Below, piece after piece: positions 33,075 to 42,898 of a DNA stretch of 64,000 nt. Position numbers and translations under genes: made by a program. The notes under the pieces were generated by a model that worked only from the letters and a program-made list of their open reading frames with translations, had not been told where the DNA came from and ran no database searches. Source of the stretch: JADFDG01 sp965232985. GTDB lineage: Bacteria; Pseudomonadota; Gammaproteobacteria; Pseudomonadales; JADFDG01. Each line of letters starts with the position of its first letter. The stretch's first letter is position 1. Location: assembly GCA_965232985.1 (NCBI GenBank), contig CBDDRC010000039.1:73658-137657 (forward strand), given 5' to 3'.

Positions 33075-35591
33075 CTATTCGCGTCGTTTCACGCCGCGCT
33101 GTGGCGGCGCGGTGAGCGGATCTTCCGGCCAGGGGTGCCGCGGGTAGCGGCCGCGCAAATCCTTGCGCACATCCGGATAACCCTGCTGCCAGAAGGTCAC
33201 GAGGTTGCGTGTGACTGCCACCGGTCGTTGCGCCGGCGACAACAGATGCAGTGTCAGCGGCACCTTGCCGTTCGCCACGGCCGGGGTGACGGTCGCACCG
33301 AACATTTCCTGCAGTTTCACCGCCAGTACCGGCCCGTTTTCTGCGGTGTAATCGATGGCGATTTGCGAGCCGGTCGGCACCGTCCAACGCTCCGGCGCAA
33401 GCGTATCGAGCTGGCGCTGCAGGGCATGATCGAGCCGGGCGCGCAATGCCTCGCGCAGCGGAAAACCGGCAAGGTGCGACAGCCGCGTCATGCCGCCGAG
33501 AAACGGTGCCGCCCAGTCCGCCAGTGTTGCCGTGAGCGCCGGATCGGAAAAATCCGGCCACTGCTCAGGAAACAATCCATGCAGCAACTGCACGCGTGCG
33601 CGCCACTGCCGGGCGGCCGCGTCCCACGGCAGCATGCCGATGCCGCGCTCATGGAGCGCTGTCAGCAATCCCGCCTGAACCTGCGCAGGCGATGGCGGCG
33701 GCAACAGTTTTTCCTCAACGACAATCGCACCGAGCAGGCGCCGGCGCCGCGCCACCATGGCGCCGGCCGCTTCGTCCCAACCGGTGAAATCGGTTTCGAC
33801 AATATCGCCCGCCAATACCCGGGCAATGCCGGACTGCGTCACCGGCGCCGCGAGGAACACTTTTGCTTCCCGCGTATCGCCATCGAGTTCGGCACAAACC
33901 AGCCATTCGTGTTGCGCCAGCGCATCGCCTTCGCTGAGGAAGGCGCCGCGCCCGTTGGCGAGCAGGTAACGGCCGCCACTTGCAGCACGACGGCGCGCAA
34001 CGCGATCCGGATAGGCGAGCGCCAACAGTTCACCCACCGTCGCTGTTGTGGCTGCGGCACGATCTTCTTCCTGCGGATGGAGCCGGCGTGCGCTATCGCG
34101 CACTTGCCGCAACCGATTGCGATCGACACCCGCAATCTGCTCGCCGCGCAGGATGTCGATGCGCACCCGCAGATCGGCACCCTCGCCCGCCGCCCGTGGC
34201 AGCAGATCACGTTCGGACAACAAGGCGGCGATGTCGGCGGCAAGGCGTCCGTGGCCCAACTCGCGCCCGCGCACCACCAGATGCGCCAGGCGCGGCGCCA
34301 GGCCGATTTTCAGCATGCGCTTGCCGTGCGCGGTGATGGCCCCCTCGGTATCGATGGCCGCAAGCAGTTTCAACAACGCAACACCCTGCTCCCAGGCAGC
34401 CCTGGGCGGCTCATCAAGCCAGGCGAGCGCACGCGGCTCACGCGTACCCCACTGCGCCAGTTCAAGGGCAACGCCGGAGAGATCCGTCGCAAGAATTTCC
34501 GGCGCGGTAAACGGCGCCAACTGCTCGGTTTCTCCCCACAAGCGATAGCAGACACCCGGGGCGGTACGGCCGGCGCGGCCACGCCGCTGATCTGCCGCAG
34601 CCGCAGAAATGCGGGTGGTGACCAGCCGCGTCATGGCGCTGCCGGGATCGAATACCGGCCGGCGCTGCCAGCCGGTGTCGACAACGATGCGGATGCCATC
34701 GATGGTGATACTGGTTTCGGCAATGGATGTCGCCAGCACAACTTTGCGCGTGCCAAGCGCAGGCGCAGCGATGGCCGCGTCCTGCTCGGCGCCACCGAGA
34801 TCGCCGTACAAGGGCACGACACGTACATCCGCAGGCAACCGCCCGAGCAGCGCATCCTGCACGCGCCGGATTTCGCCGACCCCCGGCAGGAATACCAGTG
34901 CCGAACCCTCGTCCTGCGCCAGTTTCTCCCGCGCCAGAATCTCGGGCAGTTCGCGCACCAGATGCTCAAGCCAGGGCGCGCGGGCCGCCGGGGCGAGATA
35001 ACGCGTTGTCACCGCAAATGCGCGGCCGGTGCTGGTCACCACCGGCGCACTGTTGCCCGCGGCATCGGCGAGCAGCTTCGCGATTGGCGCCGCGTCGAGC
35101 GTGGCGGACATCACCAGCAAACGCAGGTCTTCGCGCAGGGCGAGTTGGCATTCGCGCGCCAGAGCAAGACCCAGATCGGCCTGCAACGAACGCTCATGGA
35201 ATTCATCGAAGATCACAATGCCGTAGCCGGACAGCGCCGGATCGTCCTGCAGCAGCCGCGTCAGGATGCCCTCTGTCACCACTTCAATGCGGGTCGCGGC
35301 GGATACCCGGGTATCCAGCCGCGTGCGATAGCCGATCGTGCCACCGGCTTCCTCACCTAAGCCATGCGCCATGTAGCGGGCTGCCGCGCGCGCCGCCAGC
35401 CGGCGCGGTTCGAGCATGAGAATTTTCCCCGTGCCGAGCCACACCGCACCGGTGCGCGCGGCATTGTGCAACGCCAACGGCACCCGCGTTGTTTTGCCGG
35501 CGCCGGGCGGCGCCTGCAACACCACCGCGTTACTGCCTGCCAACTGCGCAAGCAACTCGGGCAATATCGCCTCAACAGGCAGCGCGCTCAT
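33075..35591 (-). CDS. hrpB: ATP-dependent helicase HrpB
   Basis: 838-residue DEAH/RHA-family helicase. Walker A PPGAGKTTRVPLAL near 28, DEFHERSLQADL near 130, helicase C-domain with TSIAETSITIDGI and DQRRGRAGRTAPG, and the HrpB-specific C-terminus ending LRGRYPRHPWPEDP. In proteobacteria HrpB is widespread, and its RNA target is poorly known. It begins 12 bases after the transglutaminase gene, so it appears to be the last gene of the moxR-DUF58-tgpA unit. Confidence 0.95.
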   Translation of the reverse strand: MSALPVEAILPELLAQLAGSNAVVLQAPPGAGKTTRVPLALHNAARTGAVWLGTGKILMLEPRRLAARAAARYMAHGLGEEAGGTIGYRTRLDTRVSAATRIEVVTEGILTRLLQDDPALSGYGIVIFDEFHERSLQADLGLALARECQLALREDLRLLVMSATLDAAPIAKLLADAAGNSAPVVTSTGRAFAVTTRYLAPAARAPWLEHLVRELPEILAREKLAQDEGSALVFLPGVGEIRRVQDALLGRLPADVRVVPLYGDLGGAEQDAAIAAPALGTRKVVLATSIAETSITIDGIRIVVDTGWQRRPVFDPGSAMTRLVTTRISAAAADQRRGRAGRTAPGVCYRLWGETEQLAPFTAPEILATDLSGVALELAQWGTREPRALAWLDEPPRAAWEQGVALLKLLAAIDTEGAITAHGKRMLKIGLAPRLAHLVVRGRELGHGRLAADIAALLSERDLLPRAAGEGADLRVRIDILRGEQIAGVDRNRLRQVRDSARRLHPQEEDRAAATTATVGELLALAYPDRVARRRAASGGRYLLANGRGAFLSEGDALAQHEWLVCAELDGDTREAKVFLAAPVTQSGIARVLAGDIVETDFTGWDEAAGAMVARRRRLLGAIVVEEKLLPPPSPAQVQAGLLTALHERGIGMLPWDAAARQWRARVQLLHGLFPEQWPDFSDPALTATLADWAAPFLGGMTRLSHLAGFPLREALRARLDHALQRQLDTLAPERWTVPTGSQIAIDYTAENGPVLAVKLQEMFGATVTPAVANGKVPLTLHLLSPAQRPVAVTRNLVTFWQQGYPDVRKDLRGRYPRHPWPEDPLTAPPQRGVKRRE

Positions 35592-35603
35592 GTGCAGATT
35601 GCC

Positions 35604-37661
35604 TCAGGCTGCCAGTGAACGCGCGACGCGCAGTTTGTGCAGAGCCGCGCGGCTTGCCGGCTGCCCGCCGTAAGCAATCTGCACATACAGCACGACAAAA
35701 CGCTGCAACTCGAGCGCACGGCGTGGTTCTGCCGCCTGCAGGCGGGCAAGATAGCTGTACGGGCCTTCAGCGTCGCGACGCTCGTAACCGCGCGCCGACC
35801 AGGCCGCACAGAAGCGCCGATACTCGTCCATGACCGGGTCGCTGCGTTTGAACAAGGCGCCGCGAAACATCCACAGTGACAACACACCGACCACCAGTGC
35901 GCCGACACCGAGCACCAGCATGCCAATGCGGTACGGCGAAAGGCTGCCGAGCCAGCGGCGCAAAAATCCCTGCTGGGCATCGTCGTCAAACCCGAGCACC
36001 CAGCGATTCCAGCCATGATTGAGGAAGTCCACGGCATCGCCCAGCTTGCGAACCGTATCGCTGATCATGCCGGTGCCGAACGTACCGGCGTCAAACAGCG
36101 ACTCGGCGCGACCCAGTGCCGCGCGCGAGCCTTGCTCGATACGCTCCGGCGCGACCACGGCAGTCGGATCGAATTCAACCCAGCCACGACTTGGCAACCA
36201 GATTTCCGCCCAGGCGTGCGCATCGTACTGGCGCACCTGCACGGTACCGCTGAGCGAATTGACTTCACCGCCTTGGTAACCAACCACAACGCGGGCCGGA
36301 ATACCGGCGGCGCGCATCAGGTAAGCAAAGGTGCTGGCATAATGTTCGCAAAATCCGCGCCGCGTGGTGAACATGAATTCATCAACCGCCTGCGCGCCCA
36401 ACACCGGTGGCGACAAGGTGTAGCTGAAGCCCTCATCACGGAAAAATGCAATGACGCGATTGGCGAAAGCGAGATCGCTGTCCACTTCTGCACGTTGCTG
36501 CAACGCCCATTGCCGCGCCTGCGGATTCGAGCCGACCGGTACCCGGAGGTTGTCCGCCAGCAACCAGGCTGGCGGCTCGGTGTCTCGCGCCAGCCCGGCA
36601 ACCGAGACAACACGATAACGAGTCAGCGTTTTCAGCGGGGTGCGCGCGCGCAGGCGATGATCAAAAACCAGCGCGATATCCTTCTCCAAGGTAAATGGCA
36701 CCGTGAGCGCAAACAGCCACTGGCGTTGCGTCGGTTCGATTAGCACTTCGTATTTCGATATCGCCCGCGCTGCATCCGTTGCTGCTGCCGACTCCACTTG
36801 CACCTGCTGCTGACTGGCAACGAGCCGCTCGGCCCAGGGTGGCCGGCTATCGCGCGGATACCACAGCAGCGCCGGATACTGCTCAATATCCTGGCCCTGG
36901 CGCCAGGTCTTGCCATCGAATTCGCCCAGCGTGAGGCCCCGCCAATACAGGCGCGCCGACGGCGGCACCAGGCCATCAAAATCGGCCCGAAACGCCAGGG
37001 CACCGGACTGCGCCAGCTTGCCGACACTGCCGGGTGACATTTCGTCACTGATGCCGGTGCGTGCATCCGATGGCTTCAAACCGAGCGACCAGAGCGGGCC
37101 GATCCGCGGCAACACGACAAACAACAGGATCGCAATCGGGATGCTCTGCAGCAACATCAGCGATGCCCGCTTGAGCGGCTCGAAACGCGGCGCATTGAGA
37201 CTGGCATTGATCGAAACCAGCGCCGCTGTAAACAGCAAGGCAACACCGATCACATAGACGGCCATTGCCAGCGTGAAGAAAAACAGAAATGCAGTCGCCG
37301 CGACGAAGTAACCAATCAGGATCACCACATAGGCATCGCGCTCCTTGTACATTTCGAGCAGTTTCAGCGCGAACATGGCCACCAGCATGGCCGTGCCGGC
37401 CTGGTGTCCGGCCAGCGTGCGGTAGTGCAGCAGGATGCCGGCCAGCAATGCCACCGTAAACAACGCCTGCAAGCGGCGCGACGGATAACCAATCCGGCCA
37501 CGATGCACGCCGTAGCGCCAGGCGATACACAGTGCGCACACCAGGGTGAGCCAAACCGGCATATGCGTTGCGTGGGGCAGCAGCGCGGCAACAACTGCCG
37601 CCAGCATCCACGGCACCGAACGGCGCGATACCTGGAAGGCGGCAAGTTCGATCTGGCTCAT
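35604..37661 (-). CDS. TgpA-type membrane transglutaminase (DUF3488)
   Basis: 685 residues. About seven N-terminal hydrophobic segments (to about residue 185), then a periplasmic DUF3488 region and a transglutaminase core: Cys in FTTRRGFCEHYASTFAYLMRAAGIPARVV, His in YDAHAWAEIW, Asp in WVEFDPTAVV, so the triad is complete. A further membrane helix follows near residue 590 (IGMLVLGVGALVVGVLSLW), then a cytoplasmic DUF4129-like tail. This matches Pseudomonas TgpA, which is essential in P. aeruginosa. Gene order with moxR and DUF58 is the usual one. Confidence 0.92.
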   Translation of the reverse strand: MSQIELAAFQVSRRSVPWMLAAVVAALLPHATHMPVWLTLVCALCIAWRYGVHRGRIGYPSRRLQALFTVALLAGILLHYRTLAGHQAGTAMLVAMFALKLLEMYKERDAYVVILIGYFVAATAFLFFFTLAMAVYVIGVALLFTAALVSINASLNAPRFEPLKRASLMLLQSIPIAILLFVVLPRIGPLWSLGLKPSDARTGISDEMSPGSVGKLAQSGALAFRADFDGLVPPSARLYWRGLTLGEFDGKTWRQGQDIEQYPALLWYPRDSRPPWAERLVASQQQVQVESAAATDAARAISKYEVLIEPTQRQWLFALTVPFTLEKDIALVFDHRLRARTPLKTLTRYRVVSVAGLARDTEPPAWLLADNLRVPVGSNPQARQWALQQRAEVDSDLAFANRVIAFFRDEGFSYTLSPPVLGAQAVDEFMFTTRRGFCEHYASTFAYLMRAAGIPARVVVGYQGGEVNSLSGTVQVRQYDAHAWAEIWLPSRGWVEFDPTAVVAPERIEQGSRAALGRAESLFDAGTFGTGMISDTVRKLGDAVDFLNHGWNRWVLGFDDDAQQGFLRRWLGSLSPYRIGMLVLGVGALVVGVLSLWMFRGALFKRSDPVMDEYRRFCAAWSARGYERRDAEGPYSYLARLQAAEPRRALELQRFVVLYVQIAYGGQPASRAALHKLRVARSLAA

Positions 37662-37670
37662 CGCAACGCC

Positions 37671-38648
37671 CTATGACGCCGACGGCGCAGGAAAAAGTGC
37701 CAACGCGCCCAGCACCCGCTGGTGATGTTCCTCGCCATGCGCCGGTTCAATGCGCGTGCCCGGCAGCCGCAAGCCATATGGCTGTTCGCGCCGCTCCAGC
37801 TCGATGGCCCAGTAACACAGACGCGACAGCCGCGCTTCGACGTCGCGCTGCGGCCACGCCGTGAAATCGAGCCACAGCTGCGAGCGTCCCGGCTCGGTGA
37901 AATGCTTGGTGTACAACTCGTCGGTGCGCGCATACACGCGCCATTCGATGCGCGTCTGCGCATCACCGGGCAGATAGCGCGCCAGGCCTTCGAACTCATC
38001 GATACCGCGCGGCCGCCGGCCCTCCTGCTGCACGGCCTCCTCGCTGCCATCGTCCGATGCCGGCAACTCGTCGGCCACCGGCTGCGGATAAACCAGCGCC
38101 GTCATGTCGAGCGCCACATAACTCCAGGTGCGCACGATACCCAGCGGATAAAAGGAGCGGATGGCGATACGCGGCGGCACAAAGCGCCCACGCCGATCAA
38201 CCGGCAACGAAAAGCGCAACAGCTCCGCGCGATCCGGCTCGATATCGACACGAATCTCCGCCGCATCGCCCCAGCGCAGCAGGATGCCGCGATGCGCGCG
38301 CCCCGGGGAGCCCGAAACAATAATCTCCAGATCAACCGCTTCGCCGGCAAAGCCGCCGTGGGCACGCGCTGCCTCGAAGCGCAGCCCCGACATATTGCGA
38401 TAGGTGTGCAGAATCGACGTGTGGCCCAACGAGGCCAGCAGAAAGCACAGCAACAGAATCTGGTTATTGGCGTAGTTGATGCCACCGAGAAACAGCAACA
38501 ACAGCACAACGACGAACAGCAGCCCGCGCCCACCGGGAAAGATGAAGATGCGGCGTTGATCCAGTGTCACCAACCTTTCACGCGGAATGCGCCGGTCCAG
38601 CCAGCGTCGGTAGCGCTCGCGAACTGCACCGCGCAGGCGTGCCAACAT
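37671..38648 (-). CDS. DUF58 domain protein
   Basis: 325 residues with two adjacent N-terminal hydrophobic helices (RGLLFVVVLLLLFLGG and NQILLLCFLLASLG), then the DUF58 core with RRPRGIDEFEGLARYLPGDAQTRIEWRVYART, the family signature. Such proteins have a vWA-related fold and act with MoxR ATPases. It lies 4 bases after moxR and 9 before tgpA. The exact role in cell-envelope upkeep is not established. Confidence 0.9.
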   Translation of the reverse strand: MLARLRGAVRERYRRWLDRRIPRERLVTLDQRRIFIFPGGRGLLFVVVLLLLFLGGINYANNQILLLCFLLASLGHTSILHTYRNMSGLRFEAARAHGGFAGEAVDLEIIVSGSPGRAHRGILLRWGDAAEIRVDIEPDRAELLRFSLPVDRRGRFVPPRIAIRSFYPLGIVRTWSYVALDMTALVYPQPVADELPASDDGSEEAVQQEGRRPRGIDEFEGLARYLPGDAQTRIEWRVYARTDELYTKHFTEPGRSQLWLDFTAWPQRDVEARLSRLCYWAIELERREQPYGLRLPGTRIEPAHGEEHHQRVLGALALFPAPSAS

Positions 38649-38652
38649 ACCG

Positions 38653-39570
38653 TTACACCACGGCGACGGCCGTGAGCACGCGATCAGTCAGCGACTGGCC
38701 ACGACTGTGACTGCCGCCGATTGCCCCGCGCAGCCGGTGCTCCAGCACGCAGGGTGCCACCGCCTGCACGTCCTCGGGAACCACATGGGTGCGCCCCTGC
38801 ACCAGTGCGAATGCCTTGGCAGCCCGCAGCAGCGCCATCGCGCCGCGCGGCGACAAGGGCATCGGAAACTGATCATTTTCGCGCGTGTAGCGCACGATGC
38901 GCTGCACATAATCGAGCAGTGTGTCGGAGGCATGCACGTCGCTGACCAGCTGCTGAATTTTTGCCAGTTGCTCCGGGGTAATTATCCTCTCAAGCTTCGC
39001 CATCATTACCCGCGAGTCTTCACCGGACAACAGCGCCCGCTCGATTTTCGGATCCGGATAACCCAGCTCGATGCGCATTAAAAAACGATCGAGTTGCGAT
39101 TCCGGCAAGGGATAGGTGCCCATTTGCGAGCCGGGATTCTGGGTCGCGATCACGAAGAACGGCACCGGCAGCGGATAACTCTTGCCCTCGACCGTGACCT
39201 GTCGCTCTTCCATCGCCTCCAGCAACGCGCTCTGCGCGCGCGGCGTTGCCCGGTTGATCTCATCGGCAAGCAGTATCTGGGTGAACACCGGCCCGGGGCG
39301 GAACACGAATTTTTGCTTCTCGCGATCGAAAATCGCCGCGCCGGTCACGTCGGCGGGCAACAAATCAGCGGTGAACTGGATGCGCCGCCAGGAAAGACCA
39401 AGCACTTTCGCCAGCGCATGCGCCAGCGTCGTCTTGCCCATGCCCGGCAAATCCTCGATCAGCAGGTGCCCGCGTGCGAACAGGCAGGCCAGCGCGAGCA
39501 ATATCTGCCGGCGCTTGCCCAGCAGCACGGTGTCGACTGCCGAGACGGCCTGGTGGATGACCTTGTCCAT
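38653..39570 (-). CDS. MoxR-family AAA+ ATPase
   Basis: 305 residues: Walker A EDLPGMGKTTLAHAL near 40, Walker B ILLADEINRATPRAQSALLEAMEE near 105, sensor 1 FVIATQNPGSQMGTYPLPESQLDRF, and the C-terminal lid SPRGAMALLRAAKAFAL. MoxR ATPases act as chaperone-like partners of DUF58/vWA proteins. The start is either ATG at 39570 or TTG at 39576; GAGG lies 11 or 5 bases before them. It heads the moxR-DUF58-tgpA-hrpB run. Confidence 0.93.
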   Translation of the reverse strand: MDKVIHQAVSAVDTVLLGKRRQILLALACLFARGHLLIEDLPGMGKTTLAHALAKVLGLSWRRIQFTADLLPADVTGAAIFDREKQKFVFRPGPVFTQILLADEINRATPRAQSALLEAMEERQVTVEGKSYPLPVPFFVIATQNPGSQMGTYPLPESQLDRFLMRIELGYPDPKIERALLSGEDSRVMMAKLERIITPEQLAKIQQLVSDVHASDTLLDYVQRIVRYTRENDQFPMPLSPRGAMALLRAAKAFALVQGRTHVVPEDVQAVAPCVLEHRLRGAIGGSHSRGQSLTDRVLTAVAVV

Positions 39571-39647
39571 TTCCAAAATAACCTCAGGCTGGTGCCGGCA
39601 GATAAGCAGCGGTGAACTGGCAGAGGACCACTGTACCGGAGGTCACG

Positions 39648-39731
39648 ATGGCTAAGGAATATGGCTTATCTTCGGGATCCATAACCCCTGATCACAACAA
39701 CGCCCAGGGCATGAGCTCGGCCGGCCAATGA
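39648..39731 (+). CDS. Possible small ORF, 27 residues
   Basis: GGAGG lies 5 bases before an ATG that opens 27 codons ending in TGA. The peptide is polar, begins MAKEYGLSSG, and has no membrane segment. The hairpin ACGCT-TTC-AGCGT follows just after it. It occupies the intergenic space opposite the iron-permease-like gene end and the moxR start. A good ribosome-binding site is the only support, so it could well be chance. Confidence 0.2.
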   Translation: MAKEYGLSSGSITPDHNNAQGMSSAGQ

Positions 39732-39768
39732 GTTGGCGCTACGCTTTCAGCGTCGGCTGATGCGGCAG

Positions 39769-40179
39769 TTATGGCTCCGGCGTGCCGGTATCATCCATGC
39801 CCTGATCCAGTTCGGCTCTGGCCGCAGCGGCAAGCAACTCGTATCTGGCCCGAAACTTGTCCAGCGTCTCTTCTTCAAGCTGCTCAAGATCAAGCAGAAC
39901 GTTGTGTGCGCCCTTGGTTGCACGAATCAGTTCGTCCAGTTTCACCTGAATCGCTTCGGTATCCCGATTCTGCGTATTCTGGATCAGGAAGACCATCAGG
40001 AAGGTAATGATCGTTGTCCCGGTATTGATTACCAGTTGCCACGTATCGCTGAAACCAAAGATGGGCCCCGTAGCAATCCACATCACGATGACGAAGACAG
40101 CGAGCGCGAAGACTCGCGGACGCCCGCAGAAGTGCGCCGCTGCCTTGGCAAAACGCGAGTACCACGCGATGGTTCGCAT
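39769..40179 (-). CDS. Low-affinity iron permease-family membrane protein
   Basis: 136 residues with two membrane helices (VFALAVFVIVMWIATGPIFG and the region LVINTGTTIITFLMVFLIQ) followed by the conserved NTQNRDTEAIQVKLDELIRATKGAHN, the signature of PF04120. The acidic coiled tail follows. Although named after a yeast iron permease, bacterial members are short and iron transport is unproven. GGAGA lies 8 bases before the ATG. It is divergent from plsB. Confidence 0.88.
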   Translation of the reverse strand: MRTIAWYSRFAKAAAHFCGRPRVFALAVFVIVMWIATGPIFGFSDTWQLVINTGTTIITFLMVFLIQNTQNRDTEAIQVKLDELIRATKGAHNVLLDLEQLEEETLDKFRARYELLAAAARAELDQGMDDTGTPEP

Positions 40180-40341
40180 ATGTTGATTCTCCTGTGGCTG
40201 TCAAACTGCTGCCGGGGGCGTATAACTTGTTACATCTGACGCCTGCGCATGAATAGCCGCCCGGACAGCCTTGACTAGACTAACCTGCTCAACGTACTGC
40301 GCGCAGAACGCCCCGGAAACACCCCAGGAACCCTACAGAAC

Positions 40342-42873
40342 ATGACGCGTTGGCTAGGCCTCGACAGCATTTTCCTGTTCCTGCTGCGCAAATTCCTTTT
40401 CCTGTGGGTACGCACCCATCGGTTGCCCCAGGATTTCTCCACCCTCGGCATCGATCCGCGCCGGCCGGTCATCTACGCGCTCTCGGACAAGTCACTGTCC
40501 AACCTGCTGGTGGTCGAGCAGGAGTGTGTTCGACTTGGCCTGCCCATACCATCGCGCCCCAGCGGTCTGCGCGGCACCGGTGCCGACCGAGCCTTCTTCT
40601 GTCTGACCAAAAACGACGGCTTCTTCTTTGGTCGCTATCGCCTGCCGTATATCTCGCAGCGCATCGACCGACTGGTTGCTGTTACTGGCCAGGAGAAAAC
40701 GCCGGACGTACAGATCGTGCCGGTATCGGTTTACTGGGGACGGCGCCCGGATCGCGAGAAATCGCTGTTCCGCATGCTGTTCTCCGACACCTGGTCAGCC
40801 CAGGGTTTCGTCAAGAAACTGTTCATGATCCTGGTGAACGGCCGCCAGACTTACGTGCAGTTCAGCAAGCCGGTGTCGCTGAAAGAACTGATCGCAGAGG
40901 ATCTGGGCGAGGAGCGCACCGCACGCAAGCTTGGCCGGGTGCTGCGCGTACATTTTCGTCGTGAACGCGAGGCGATGATCGGCCCGGACTTATCGCATCG
41001 CCGCACCCTGGTCGATACCCTGATTGCCTCCCCGGCAGTAAAGGAAGCCATTGCGCAAGACGCCAGTGCAAAAAACCGCACCGTCGAGGAAAGCACCGAA
41101 GCGGCTTGGGAATACGCCAACGAAATCGCCTCCGACTACAGCCATACGGTCATCCGTTTTCTGGAGCAACTGCTTGGCTGGTTGTGGGAGCGGCTGTACG
41201 CCGGCGTTGAGGTCAACCACGTCGAAAAACTCACGGGCGTAACCAAGACGCACGAAGTGGTCTATGTGCCCTGCCACCGCAGCCATATCGACTATCTGTT
41301 GCTGTCATTTCTGGTCTATCGCCATGGCATGGTGCCGCCGCACATCGCCGCCGGCATCAACCTCAACATGCCGGTGGTCGGGCCGATTCTGCGCCGCGGC
41401 GGGGCCTTCTTCATGCGGCGAAGCTTCAAGGGCAACCCGCTTTATGCCTGCGTTTTCTACGAATACCTGCACTCGATGTTCGCCCGTGGTTTTGCGGTGG
41501 AATACTTCATTGAGGGCGGCCGCTCGCGCACCGGGCGCCTGCTGCAACCGCGTACCGGCATGCTGGCCATGACGGTGCGCAGCTTCCTGCGCGATCCTGG
41601 CAAGCCGGTTGCCTTCGTGCCGGTATATATCGGCTACGAGCGCGTGCTCGAATCGGGCTCGTACGTCGAAGAACTGCACGGGAAAAAGAAGAAAAAGGAA
41701 TCGCTCGGCGGCTTCTTCGAAACCCTTGCCCGCCTGTTTGGTCGCGGCGAGAAACTTTCCGATCGCTTCGGCAAGGTGCATGTGAACTTCGGCACCCCGA
41801 TTGATCTGGGTATCTTCCTCGATGCCCAGGCACCCACCTGGCGCGATGGCGGGTTCAGTGAGCAGGCCACCGATACCTGGTTGCCGCCGGTAGTCGAAAA
41901 ACTCGCGCGCAACATCAACCGCCGCATCAATGACGCGGCGGACGTCAATCCGGTCAATCTGCTCAGTCTGGCACTGCTGGCCACACCCAAGCGGGTGATG
42001 GACGAAGAATCGCTGCGCAATCAACTGGCACTCTACCGCCGCCTGCTTACCGATGTTCCCTACGACAACAATGTCACCATCACCCGGATGACGCCGGACG
42101 AAATCATCGCCCACGGCGAGAAGATGAAGCTCATCCAGCGCTATCGCCACCCGCTCGGCGATCTGCTCTGGCTCGACGATGCCGCTTCGGTGACGCTCAC
42201 CTATTTCCGCAACAATATCCTGCACCTGTTCGCGCTGCCTTCACTGGTGGCGAACCTCGTGCTGCAAAACCGTGCACTCACCCGCGAGCAAATCATCGGC
42301 ATCACCCAGTTGGTGAACATTCCGCTGCGCTCGGAACTTTTCCTGCATCACGGCCGCCGCCAGGTCGGGCCGCGTACCGGAGCAATCATCGAGGCGCTGC
42401 TCGCCATGAATCTTATCGAGCAACTCGAAGACGGCCGCCTGCAGGCGCCAACGATCAACAGCCTCGAATACGTGCAACTGAACGTGCTGGCGCAAACCAT
42501 TCGCGAGACGCTGGAGCGCTATTACATCGTCATCTCACTGCTGATCAACCATGGCAGCGGCACGCTCGACGAAAAACAGCTGGAACAGCTTTCGCAACTG
42601 GTCGCCCAGCGCATGGCCATCCTCTATACCTTCAATTCGCCGGAATTTTTCGACGCCCAGGTCATCCGCCGTTTCATGCGCACCCTGAAGCGCGAAGGAC
42701 TGTTCAGTGCCAACGCCGCAGGAAAAATCGAATTTACCGATCAGTTGCTCGCCATCGAGGCCGACACCCGGCGCATCCTCGCGGCAGATCTGCGCCGCAA
42801 CATCGCCCAGCACACCAAGCTGGATCTCGCCGCGTTGCCCGCGCCGGCTGTGCGCAAAAAGCGCAAGGGATGA
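40342..42873 (+). CDS. plsB: Glycerol-3-phosphate 1-O-acyltransferase
   Basis: 843 residues, the length of gammaproteobacterial PlsB. Acyltransferase motifs are in order: VPCHRSHIDYLLL near 311 (HX4D), the RGGAFFMRRSFKGNPLY block, FIEGGRSRTGR near 395, and VPVYIGYERV near 435. It puts the first acyl chain on glycerol-3-phosphate at the inner membrane using acyl-ACP or acyl-CoA. AGGA lies 12 bases before the ATG, a somewhat long spacing. A tRNA gene follows 67 bases downstream. Confidence 0.96.
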   Translation: MTRWLGLDSIFLFLLRKFLFLWVRTHRLPQDFSTLGIDPRRPVIYALSDKSLSNLLVVEQECVRLGLPIPSRPSGLRGTGADRAFFCLTKNDGFFFGRYRLPYISQRIDRLVAVTGQEKTPDVQIVPVSVYWGRRPDREKSLFRMLFSDTWSAQGFVKKLFMILVNGRQTYVQFSKPVSLKELIAEDLGEERTARKLGRVLRVHFRREREAMIGPDLSHRRTLVDTLIASPAVKEAIAQDASAKNRTVEESTEAAWEYANEIASDYSHTVIRFLEQLLGWLWERLYAGVEVNHVEKLTGVTKTHEVVYVPCHRSHIDYLLLSFLVYRHGMVPPHIAAGINLNMPVVGPILRRGGAFFMRRSFKGNPLYACVFYEYLHSMFARGFAVEYFIEGGRSRTGRLLQPRTGMLAMTVRSFLRDPGKPVAFVPVYIGYERVLESGSYVEELHGKKKKKESLGGFFETLARLFGRGEKLSDRFGKVHVNFGTPIDLGIFLDAQAPTWRDGGFSEQATDTWLPPVVEKLARNINRRINDAADVNPVNLLSLALLATPKRVMDEESLRNQLALYRRLLTDVPYDNNVTITRMTPDEIIAHGEKMKLIQRYRHPLGDLLWLDDAASVTLTYFRNNILHLFALPSLVANLVLQNRALTREQIIGITQLVNIPLRSELFLHHGRRQVGPRTGAIIEALLAMNLIEQLEDGRLQAPTINSLEYVQLNVLAQTIRETLERYYIVISLLINHGSGTLDEKQLEQLSQLVAQRMAILYTFNSPEFFDAQVIRRFMRTLKREGLFSANAAGKIEFTDQLLAIEADTRRILAADLRRNIAQHTKLDLAALPAPAVRKKRKG

Positions 42874-42898
42874 CGTCTGTGTTCAGACAAGGCTGCTA

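Noticed and set aside
33135..35360. A 741-codon open frame on the plus strand opposite hrpB
   Set aside because: It is the complement of a clear HrpB gene with all helicase motifs; its own protein is Arg/His/Gln-rich with no domain, as expected of antisense frames in GC-rich DNA.
40273..40305. TTGACT upstream of plsB as a sigma-70 -35 element
   Set aside because: With a 17-base spacer the -10 hexamer is GTACTG, too far from TATAAT to support a promoter.
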